Of a stretch of 14,437 nucleotides of DNA, positions 6,556-14,437 are shown piece by piece. Below the pieces are notes generated by a model that had not been told where the DNA came from, did not search any database, and worked only from the letters and a program-made list of their open reading frames with translations. The DNA comes from Anaerolineae bacterium. GTDB taxonomy: Bacteria > Chloroflexota > Anaerolineae > JACIWP01. Within the stretch, counting starts at the first letter, position 1, and every line of letters begins with the position of its first letter. The stretch spans positions 1-14,437 of the forward strand of contig JACIWP010000047.1 of NCBI GenBank assembly GCA_014360855.1, read 5' to 3'. A program made the translations under genes and the position numbers.

Positions 6556-7740
6556 ATGATGGATGCGGCACAGTTAGCACAACAGGTTTCATGGCTGGAT
6601 GAACAGCGCCGGCGCGACCGCACCGAGCTGGTCGCGCTTCAGCAAAGGGTGGAGGCGCAGAACGCCCAGATCATGGAGCTGGGCAAGAAACTGCAGGAAG
6701 CAGAGGGCCGGCTGGCCGGCATGGCCGCCCAACTGACGCGCTTCACGCTGGTGGACCAGGCTATGGCCCAGCTCAAAGAAGAAGTGGTGCTGATGCTGAA
6801 ACGGGAGGAGGAACAGCGTCAGCTCGCTGAGCGCGAGGCCAGCCATGTGCGCCGCACTGAGCGCGAGGCCATCATGAAGGCGCTCAATGACCTCCGCCTG
6901 GAGGTCCAGGCGCTGACAAAACTGCGCGACGAGATGGATCTGCGCAAGGCGGAGGACAAGCGCCTGAACGATGTCCTGCTGGAACTGCGCCAGAACCTGA
7001 TCGACATGGCTCGCCAGGGGGAGGAATGGCCGAAAAAGCTCTCCTACCTGGAGGAACAGCGCCGGCTGGACAGCAAGCGCCTGGCACAGCTAGAGCAGGA
7101 ATCGGCCGAACTGGTCAAGGCCATGGAACAGTTGCGCGGGCAGATGGAGCTGACCAACGGGGTGCTGAGCCGGCTGGAAAGCCGCGTGAACACATTGTGG
7201 ACAGCACGTGATGATCTCAAGGCAGAATACGGCCGCCTGCAGGAATCCCTGCTCCTTGGCGAAGAGGAGCGCAAGCGTCAGCTAGCCAAGTATGCCGAGG
7301 CGTTCGAGGCCTTCGGCCGGCAGATGGAGGACTTCGCCCGGCAATTCGTCCAATTCCGCGAGGTCTTTGATGAGAGCCGGCGAGTGCTGGCCCAGTTCCA
7401 GCAGTTGGAGGAGCGCCTGAAGCGCGATCAGGCGCAGGTGGCGGAGCTTCAGCGCCTGGCCGAGGAGCGCATGCAGAAAGCCTACGAGGAATTCGTGGCC
7501 GAGGATGAGCGGCGCTGGCGCAAGCACGAGATGGCCTGGGACCAGCGCTGGAACGAACAGGAGCGCACCAACGCCCAGCTCAAGGAGCGCTTTGCCCCGC
7601 TGGAAGAGCAGGTGAAAAAGCTGATAGCCCAGGTCGTCGAGTTGTGGGATGTCCAGCAGGCGTTCGTCCGGCATCAGAGCGCGGAGGTGGAGCGCTGGAT
7701 CGCCGAGTTCACCAAACGCTGGGATGAGCGCACGCGCTAG
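6556..7740 (+). CDS. Long coiled-coil protein of unknown function
   Basis: I do not recognise a family for this 394-residue protein. It is almost entirely predicted helix, rich in Glu, Gln, Arg and Leu with heptad-like spacing, has no cysteine, no signal peptide and no membrane segment, and should be cytosolic. An internal duplication is visible. The segment from SWLDEQRRRD (12-21) matches SYLEEQRRLD (163-172); both are followed by leucine-spaced helix. TLV (64-66) matches TLW (213-215), and EEEQRQLA (84-91) matches EEERKRQLA (236-244), an offset of 149-153. A third, weak unit may start at RWNEQER (331-337). The C-terminal third is tryptophan-rich (W321, W328, W332, W364, W381, W389), unusual for a plain coiled coil. 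GAGG at 6545-6548 lies 7 bases before ATG 6556; ATG 6559 is also possible. It sits between phoU and selB. A scaffold or SMC-like spacer role is only a guess. Confidence 0.82.
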   Translation: MMDAAQLAQQVSWLDEQRRRDRTELVALQQRVEAQNAQIMELGKKLQEAEGRLAGMAAQLTRFTLVDQAMAQLKEEVVLMLKREEEQRQLAEREASHVRRTEREAIMKALNDLRLEVQALTKLRDEMDLRKAEDKRLNDVLLELRQNLIDMARQGEEWPKKLSYLEEQRRLDSKRLAQLEQESAELVKAMEQLRGQMELTNGVLSRLESRVNTLWTARDDLKAEYGRLQESLLLGEEERKRQLAKYAEAFEAFGRQMEDFARQFVQFREVFDESRRVLAQFQQLEERLKRDQAQVAELQRLAEERMQKAYEEFVAEDERRWRKHEMAWDQRWNEQERTNAQLKERFAPLEEQVKKLIAQVVELWDVQQAFVRHQSAEVERWIAEFTKRWDERTR

Positions 7741-7767
7741 CGGGACCGCTTTGCGGAGGGGACAGCG

Positions 7768-9675
<1,908 letters not shown>

Positions 9676-9681
9676 ACCGGC

Positions 9682-9686
9682 GGGAG
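9682..9686 (+). promoter_or_regulatory. Ribosome binding site deciding the glycosyltransferase start
   Basis: GGGAG lies 8 bases before GTG at 9695. It supports a start after the selB stop rather than ATG 9647, which lies within selB and has no ribosome site. Confidence 0.5.
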
Positions 9687-9694
9687 TGGGGGAG

Positions 9695-10867
9695 GTGCGC
9701 TCGCTGGTCATCGGCGTGAACGGCTGGTTCTGGGGCCAGGAAACGGTCGGAAGCGGCCAGTATCTGCATCAACTGCTCGTTCATCTCGCATCGCTGTATC
9801 CCAGGGACCGCTACATCCTTTTCGTCCCCGCCGGCGCGCCGGCCGTATCCCGGCCACTGCCGGCGGCCAATGTGGAATACGCCGAACTGCGCACACCCTT
9901 TGGCGCGCGGGGAGACCTGGCCAAGCTCTGGTTCGAGCAGGTGAGCGTGCCGGCGGCATGCCGCACGTGGAAGGTCGACCTCCTACATGTGCCGTACTGG
10001 GCGACGCCGGCGTGGACGCCGGCGCCGGTGGTTACCACCATTCACGACGTCATCCCACTAATACTGCCGGAGTATGCCGCTTCGCCGGCGGCGCGCGCCT
10101 ACACCCGCCTGGTCAGCCTCACGGCACGCCGCTCCCGGCTGGTGCTGGCCGATTCCCAGGCTACCGCCCGAGACGTGTGCCAGTACCTCCGGCTCCCCGC
10201 GGGGCGCGTGCGCACGGTCTACCTGGGGGTGGCCCCTGGCCTCGTCCCGATCGAGGACGAACGGGTGCTGGAAGGGGTGCGGGAACGCTATCGCCTGCCC
10301 GAACGTTATATATTGTACCTGGGTGGGTTCGACCGGCGCAAGAACGTGCCCATGCTGATGCAGGCCTATGCCAGGGCGGTGCGCCGGCGTCCGGAACTGC
10401 CGGCGTTGGTGGTGGGCGGCCGCCCGCCGGAGAAAGGGACGCCCCTGTTCCCCGACCCACGCCAGGCGGCCGCCGAGGCCGGCGTGCAAGAGCGCGTGCA
10501 CTTCATCGGTTGGGTGCGGGAAGAGGACAAGCCGGCGCTGTACTCTATGGCTTGCTGTTCCCTCTTCCCCTCGCTGTATGAGGGATTCGGCTTGCCGGTG
10601 CTGGAAGCCATGGCCTGTGGCACACCGGTGATTGCCGCACGGGGGTCCTCGCTGGAGGAGGTTGTGGGGCCGGCCGGCATCCTGCTGGACCCGGCGGAGC
10701 CGGACGCATGGGCGGAAGCGATGTGCCGGCTGTGTATGGAGCCGGCGCTGGCCCAGGAGTTGGGCGCGCGGGCGCGGGAGCGGGCCGGCGAGCTTTCCTG
10801 GGAGCGCACCGCGCAGGAAACCCGGCGAGCCTTTGCGGATGCGGATCGGGAATGGACGTCCGGTTGA
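9695..10867 (+). CDS. GT4-family glycosyltransferase
   Basis: Retaining, GT-B-fold glycosyltransferase of family GT4, using a nucleotide-sugar donor; the acceptor cannot be told. From GTG 9695 it has 390 residues. The N-terminal half has a glycine-rich loop (QETVGSGQYLHQLL) that binds the acceptor side and the conserved TIHD histidine (about H117). The C-terminal half starts at YILYLGGFDRRKN (about 205-217) and holds VHFIGWV. The donor-binding EX7E motif is EGFGLPVLE (E296 and E304), followed by ACGTPVIA and a GPAGILLDP segment. No membrane segment or signal peptide is present, so it is probably cytosolic or membrane-associated. It begins 19 bases after selB and ends 14 before psuK. Relatives make exopolysaccharide, lipopolysaccharide-like or teichuronic-type glycans; with no other glycan genes nearby, specificity is open. 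An upstream start at ATG 9647, overlapping selB, is less likely. Confidence 0.9.
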   Translation: MRSLVIGVNGWFWGQETVGSGQYLHQLLVHLASLYPRDRYILFVPAGAPAVSRPLPAANVEYAELRTPFGARGDLAKLWFEQVSVPAACRTWKVDLLHVPYWATPAWTPAPVVTTIHDVIPLILPEYAASPAARAYTRLVSLTARRSRLVLADSQATARDVCQYLRLPAGRVRTVYLGVAPGLVPIEDERVLEGVRERYRLPERYILYLGGFDRRKNVPMLMQAYARAVRRRPELPALVVGGRPPEKGTPLFPDPRQAAAEAGVQERVHFIGWVREEDKPALYSMACCSLFPSLYEGFGLPVLEAMACGTPVIAARGSSLEEVVGPAGILLDPAEPDAWAEAMCRLCMEPALAQELGARARERAGELSWERTAQETRRAFADADREWTSG

Positions 10868-10881
10868 GAGGAGATGGGAGT

Positions 10882-11811
10882 ATGACAGAGCGGAGCGGCG
10901 TGCTGGTGATTGGGGCGTCGGCGATTGATACCAAGGGTACGGCGGAACAGCGCGTGACCCTGGGCATGATGAACGCCGGCCGCATCCGGGTGCATGTGGG
11001 GGGCGTGGCGCGCAACATCGCCGAGAACCTGGCGCGGCTGGGCGTTCCCACCACCTTGCTCTCGGTGGTCGGCGAGGACGAGGCCGGCGCGGAAATCCTG
11101 GCCTATACCGCTGACAGCGGGGTGGATGTGCGCCATGTCCTGCGCGTGCCCGGCGCGGACACCGCCACCTTCGTCTCCCTGCACGATGCCGACGGCACGC
11201 GCATCCTGGCCATGTATGACATGAACATCATGACGCACTTGACCGCACGTTATGTGTATGAGCGCCGGCGTCTGTTCCAGCAGGCCGCGATGGTGGTCAT
11301 TGACGCCAACCTCCCCGAGCGCACCCTGCAGACCGTCTTCTCGCTGGCCAAACGCTTTGACGTGCCCGTATGCGCGGATCCGACCTCCACCTTTCTGGCC
11401 GGCAAACTACATCCCTACCTGCCGTCCCTGTACATGATCACGCCCGACGTGGACGAAGCGCGCGTCCTGACGCGCTCCGATATCACCCTGGGGCTGGGGC
11501 CGATTGAGCTGGCCAAGCGGCTGGTGGCCGCCGGCGTGGAGATCGCCATCGTCACCATGGGGGAAAAGGGCGTCTGCTACGCCACCCAGCAGGTGAGCGG
11601 ACATATCCCCGCCATCGCCACCGAGGTTAAGGATTTGACAGGGGCCGGCGATGCCATGACCGCGGCGGTGGTCTTCGGACTGCTGGAAGGCATGGACATT
11701 GACGAGGCGGTGCGGCTGGGGGTGTCCGCCAGCTCCCTCACCATCCGCTGTCGCGAGACCGTCTGCCCTGACCTCAGCCTCCAGCAGTTGTACGACAATC
11801 TTGTGATATGA
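10882..11811 (+). CDS. psuK: PfkB-family carbohydrate kinase, probable pseudouridine kinase PsuK
   Basis: Predicted to phosphorylate pseudouridine at the 5' position with ATP, giving pseudouridine 5'-phosphate, the substrate of the next gene. The 309-residue protein has PfkB features. The N-terminal substrate site is VGGVARNIAENLARLG (39-54), followed by VVGEDEAGAEI and ADPTST. ITPDVDEARVL and TMGEKG form the nucleotide-side strands. The signature DLTGAGDAM (251-259) carries the catalytic base D257. Sequence alone would also allow ribokinase or another nucleoside kinase; the adjacent psuG makes PsuK the best call. ATG 10882 is chosen because AGGAG (10869-10873) is 8 bases away and the kinase fold begins there. 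The frame reaching back to 10708 runs through the glycosyltransferase gene and was rejected. Its TGA stop overlaps the ribosome site of psuG, so the two are probably translated in a coupled way. Confidence 0.9.
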   Translation: MTERSGVLVIGASAIDTKGTAEQRVTLGMMNAGRIRVHVGGVARNIAENLARLGVPTTLLSVVGEDEAGAEILAYTADSGVDVRHVLRVPGADTATFVSLHDADGTRILAMYDMNIMTHLTARYVYERRRLFQQAAMVVIDANLPERTLQTVFSLAKRFDVPVCADPTSTFLAGKLHPYLPSLYMITPDVDEARVLTRSDITLGLGPIELAKRLVAAGVEIAIVTMGEKGVCYATQQVSGHIPAIATEVKDLTGAGDAMTAAVVFGLLEGMDIDEAVRLGVSASSLTIRCRETVCPDLSLQQLYDNLVI

Positions 11812-11813
11812 GG
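11810..11813 (+). promoter_or_regulatory. Ribosome binding site overlapping the psuK stop, deciding the psuG start
   Basis: GAGG shares two bases with the psuK stop TGA (11809-11811) and lies 6 bases before ATG 11820. ATG 11808, which overlaps the psuK stop, has no ribosome site in front of it. The arrangement lets ribosomes ending psuK start psuG. Confidence 0.6.
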
Positions 11814-11819
11814 CCTCCT

Positions 11820-12737
11820 ATGAACGTTCCCCCCTGGATGGAGATTCGCGGCCCCGTGCGTGAGGCGCTGGCCGCCGGCTCTCCCGTCGTGGCGCTGGAG
11901 TCCACGGTCATTGCCCACGGCCTTCCGCATCCCCATAACATCGAGCTGGCACTGGATATGGAGCGCATTCTCACGAGTTACGGCGTGACGCCGGCCACGA
12001 TAGGGGTGCTGGGTGGGCGTGCCTGTATCGGGCTGACGCCGGCGGAGATCGAGTATCTCGCCACGGCATCAGGTATCCGCAAGCTCAGCCGGCGCGATAT
12101 GGCCATTGCCATCGCCCAGGGGCTGGACGGCGCGACAACAGTCGCCGGCACACTGCTGTTAGCCCATCTGGCCGGCATGCGCGTGTTCTGCACGGGCGGC
12201 ATTGGCGGGGTGCACCGCTCTCCCGCGTTCGATGTGTCGGGGGACCTGCCGGCGCTGGCGGAAACGCCCATGATCGCGGTGTGCGCCGGCGCCAAAGCCA
12301 TCCTGGATCTGCCGGCGACCCGCGAATGGCTGGAGACGCACGCTGTGCCGGTGCTGGGGTACAACACAGATGAGTTTCCAGCCTTCTTCACCCCGCGCAG
12401 TGGGCTGATGGTGGATGCGGCGGTGCGCTCGCCGGCAGAGGTGGCGCGCATCGCTCTGCGGCATTGGGAGACGGGCATGCGAAGCGCCGTGCTGGTGGCC
12501 GTGCCGCCGCCGGCGGAGGAGGCGCTGGCGCCGGAGGTCGCCGAAGCGGCTATCTCCCAGGCCCTTACGGAAGCGGAGGAGCGGGGGGTACGCGGCTGGG
12601 AGCTGACACCGTTCGTGCTGGATCGGCTGGTGGAGATCACTGCCGGCGCCAGCCTGCGCGCCAACCTGGCCCTGCTCCGCAACAACGCGCATGTCGCGGC
12701 GCAGATCGCAAAACAAATCAGCAGGGGCGGGATATAA
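11820..12737 (+). CDS. psuG: Pseudouridine-5'-phosphate glycosidase PsuG
   Basis: Cleaves the C-C glycosidic bond of pseudouridine 5'-phosphate to uracil and ribose 5-phosphate (reversible, metal-dependent, cytosolic), completing pseudouridine salvage with PsuK. From ATG 11820 it has 305 residues, normal for the family. Conserved blocks: ALESTVIAHGLPHPHN (25-40), IGVLGGRACIGL (61-72), RKLSRRDMAIAIAQGLDGAT (87-106), CTGGIGGVHR (124-133), CAGAKAILDL (155-164) and GYNTDEFPAFF (180-190). E27, K88, H132 and K159 align with the E. coli PsuG active-site residues as I recall them (E31, K93, H137, and the Schiff-base lysine K166), so it should be active. ATG 11808 would add four residues but lacks a ribosome site. 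The stop TAA lies in the loop region of the hairpin that probably ends clpC on the other strand. No pseudouridine transporter is adjacent. Confidence 0.95.
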   Translation: MNVPPWMEIRGPVREALAAGSPVVALESTVIAHGLPHPHNIELALDMERILTSYGVTPATIGVLGGRACIGLTPAEIEYLATASGIRKLSRRDMAIAIAQGLDGATTVAGTLLLAHLAGMRVFCTGGIGGVHRSPAFDVSGDLPALAETPMIAVCAGAKAILDLPATREWLETHAVPVLGYNTDEFPAFFTPRSGLMVDAAVRSPAEVARIALRHWETGMRSAVLVAVPPPAEEALAPEVAEAAISQALTEAEERGVRGWELTPFVLDRLVEITAGASLRANLALLRNNAHVAAQIAKQISRGGI

Positions 12738-12749
12738 TCCAGCCCCTGC
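12710..12749 (-). terminator. Hairpin terminator for clpC, overlapping the psuG 3' end
   Basis: GCAGGGGC (12721-12728) pairs with GCCCCTGC (12742-12749). After one G/A mismatch, GGAT (12730-12733) pairs with ATCC (12737-12740) around a 3-base loop. Read on the - strand, the stem is followed by TGATTTGTTTTG (12721 side outward to 12710), a broken but U-rich tract, 18 bases after the clpC stop. On the + strand the hairpin is followed by GTGAGCGGG with no T run, so termination of psuG there would be weak at best. Confidence 0.6.
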
Positions 12750-12766
12750 CGTGAGCGGGTTCGGAA

Positions 12767-14437
12767 TTATCGGCCGGACGGATGGTCCAGCGTGATGGGA
12801 TGCTCCAGCCGCACGCAGTTCGGCTCCGCCGGCCGGAAGACGATATGATCCTCCTCCACATCCACGATCACCGCGCTGTCGCGGCAGATATCTCCCTTCA
12901 ACAGCTTGCGCGATAAGGGGTTCTCCACCTCGCGCTGGAGGGTACGGCGGAGCGGCCGGGCGCCGAACTGCGGATCGAAGCCTTTCTGCGCCAGCCAGCG
13001 CCGCGCCGCCGGCGTCAGCTCTATCTGCACCCCGAATTCCTGGAGTCGCTGACGAATCTCGTTCATCTGCAGATCCACGATCTGCTCGACCTGTTCCTGG
13101 GTCAGCGGTTCGAAGATGATGATCTCATCAATGCGGTTCAGGAACTCCGGGCGGAAGGTGGTCTTAAGCGCTTCATGAAGCCGCTTCTCGTCCAGCTTGT
13201 ATGCCTCTTCTTCCTCGCCGGCCGTGCGGAACCCCAGCGATCCACCCTTGCGGGCGAACTCGGTGCCCAGGTTGGAGGTCATGATGATGACCGTGTTGCG
13301 GAAGTCCACCGTGTGGCCCTGGCCGTCGGTCAGCCGGCCGTCCTCCAGGACCTGGAGCAGGGTGTTCCAGACCTCTGGGTGCGCCTTCTCGATTTCGTCG
13401 AAGAGGATGACGCGATAGGGCCGGCGGCGCACTGCCTCGGTGAGCTGTCCGCCTTCCTCATAGCCGACGTAGCCGGGCGGCGCGCCGATGAGGCGCGAGG
13501 TGGTGTGCCGCTCGCGGTATTCGCTCATGTCGATGCGTAGCAGCGCGTCCTCATCCCCGAAGAGGAACTCCGCCAGGGCACGCGCCAGCTCGGTCTTGCC
13601 CACGCCGGAAGGCCCAAGGAAGATGAAGCTCCCGATGGGCCGGCGGGGGTCCTTCAGGCCAGAACGGGCGCGGCGGATGGCATCGGAGACCGCCTGTACC
13701 GCCTTTTCCTGGCCGATGATGCGCTTATGGAGATATTCCTCCATCTGCAGGAGCTTTTCCGCCTCGCTCTGCATGAGGCTTTTCACCGGCACGCCCGTCC
13801 ACGATGCGACCACTTCGGCCACGTCTTCGGCATCCACCACCTCATCCAGGTTCTGGGATGCCTGCCAGGCCTCTTTGGCGGCCTTGAACTCCGCCTCGAG
13901 CTGGAGGCGCTCGCTCTTGCAGGTTGCAGCGCGCTCATAGTCGCGGTTGGCCCAGGCCTCTTCCTCTTCGGCGGCGAGCTGTTGAAGCCGATTGCGCAGT
14001 TCCTTGAGCTCCGCCGGCATGGAATAGATCGCCACCCGCAGTTTGGCGGCGGCCTCGTCTATCAGGTCAATGGCCTTGTCCGGCAGGCGGCGGTCGGTGA
14101 CGTAGCGGTGAGAGAGCCGCACCGCCGCTTCCAGGGCCTCATCCGAGATCTTCACCTTATGGTGCGCCTCGTAGCGGTCGCGCAGTCCGTAGAGCATCTC
14201 CAGCGTCTCCTCGGGCGTCGGCTCATCCACGAAGATGGGGGCAAAGCGGCGCTCGAGGGCGCTGTCCCGCTCGATGTACTTGCGGTATTCGTCCAGGGTG
14301 GTGGCGCCGATACAGCGCAGTTCGCCGCGCGCCAGCGCCGGCTTCATCATGTTGGAGGCGTCAATGGCGCCCGGGGCGGCGCCGGCGCCCACCACGGTGT
14401 GCAGTTCGTCAATGAAGAGGATGATCTCCCCCTGCGA
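12767..14437 (-). CDS. clpC: ATP-dependent Clp protease ATPase subunit ClpC (C-terminal part, runs off the window)
   Basis: Hsp100 AAA+ unfoldase that threads proteins into the ClpP peptidase. 556 codons are visible, reading in frame to the window edge; about 270 N-terminal residues (Clp_N repeats and first Walker A) lie beyond 14437. Visible parts begin with first-ATPase Walker B, ILFIDELHTVVGAG, at the very edge, then CIGATTLDEY and the ClpC-type short middle domain with a UVR-like motif (NRDYERAATCKSERLQLE). The second ATPase follows: Walker A GPSGVGKTE (about residues 275-283 of the visible part), Walker B ILFDEIEKAHPE and sensor MTSNLGTE. After these come the LGF tripeptide (about 401-403) expected to dock ClpP, then FRPEFLNRIDEIIIF and FGARPLRRTLQ. 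The short middle domain with UVR, plus LGF, indicate ClpC rather than the disaggregase ClpB. It converges on psuG with a 29-base gap. Promoter and CtsR-type operators would lie outside the window. Confidence 0.95.
   Translation of the reverse strand, partial: SQGEIILFIDELHTVVGAGAAPGAIDASNMMKPALARGELRCIGATTLDEYRKYIERDSALERRFAPIFVDEPTPEETLEMLYGLRDRYEAHHKVKISDEALEAAVRLSHRYVTDRRLPDKAIDLIDEAAAKLRVAIYSMPAELKELRNRLQQLAAEEEEAWANRDYERAATCKSERLQLEAEFKAAKEAWQASQNLDEVVDAEDVAEVVASWTGVPVKSLMQSEAEKLLQMEEYLHKRIIGQEKAVQAVSDAIRRARSGLKDPRRPIGSFIFLGPSGVGKTELARALAEFLFGDEDALLRIDMSEYRERHTTSRLIGAPPGYVGYEEGGQLTEAVRRRPYRVILFDEIEKAHPEVWNTLLQVLEDGRLTDGQGHTVDFRNTVIIMTSNLGTEFARKGGSLGFRTAGEEEEAYKLDEKRLHEALKTTFRPEFLNRIDEIIIFEPLTQEQVEQIVDLQMNEIRQRLQEFGVQIELTPAARRWLAQKGFDPQFGARPLRRTLQREVENPLSRKLLKGDICRDSAVIVDVEEDHIVFRPAEPNCVRLEHPITLDHPSGR

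Noticed and set aside
10708..10881. N-terminal extension of psuK
   Set aside because: It overlaps the 3' end of the glycosyltransferase in another frame and lacks PfkB similarity; AGGAG at 10869-10873 sets the start at 10882.
11635..11640. Perfect TTGACA inside psuK
   Set aside because: No -10-like sequence occurs at 16-18 bases spacing (11657-11664 is GC-rich). Treated as chance.
12733..12738. TATAAT box between psuG and clpC
   Set aside because: No -35 element lies 16-18 bases upstream, there is no TGn extension, and only a convergent gene lies downstream. It falls in the loop of the terminator hairpin.

Overview
The window is a dense, GC-rich (mid-60s % by eye) bacterial chromosome segment with ten genes on the + strand and one partial gene on the - strand. 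Gene content is mostly housekeeping. GC-rich codon use, a ClpC-type unfoldase with an LGF loop, SelB, and membrane-anchored TPR proteins with a YkuD domain fit a Chloroflexota (Anaerolineae-like) bacterium best. That placement is inference; there is no rRNA or other decisive marker here. No mobile element, CRISPR array, tRNA, phage or defence gene was found.

Layout. (1) 108-3605: a promoter (TTGGCC-17-TACAAT) drives pyk (pyruvate kinase, GTG start at 174) and mnmG (tRNA wobble-uridine modification), 9 bases apart. (2) 3586-4306: an extended -10 promoter overlapping the end of mnmG drives a small membrane protein with two zinc ribbons, closed by a hairpin/T-tract terminator. (3) 4330-12737: an extended -10 promoter, whose -10 box lies inside a perfect 10-bp inverted repeat, precedes a seven-gene co-directional run: membrane-anchored L,D-transpeptidase, phoU, a long coiled-coil protein, selB, a GT4 glycosyltransferase, psuK and psuG. 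Gaps are 8-31 bases, with no visible internal promoter or terminator, so it may be one transcript. (4) 12767-14437: convergent clpC, C-terminal two thirds only. A strong hairpin overlapping the 3' end of psuG looks like its terminator.

How the genes relate. psuK and psuG form a complete intracellular route from pseudouridine to uracil and ribose-5-phosphate, with stop/ribosome-site overlap implying coupled translation. selB implies selenoprotein synthesis, but selA, selC and selD are not here. phoU lacks its usual pst/pho neighbours. The L,D-transpeptidase and glycosyltransferase point to the cell envelope. The seven-gene run therefore mixes unrelated functions.

The most unusual signals are: (a) the palindrome GCCGGC, counted by hand about 125 times (roughly once per 115 bases, about eight times a base-composition expectation), resembling the highly iterated palindromes of cyanobacteria; (b) the inverted repeat enclosing the -10 box at 4341-4378; (c) the 394-residue coiled-coil protein of unknown function with an apparent 150-residue internal duplication, between phoU and selB. 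I see no clearly new multi-gene system.
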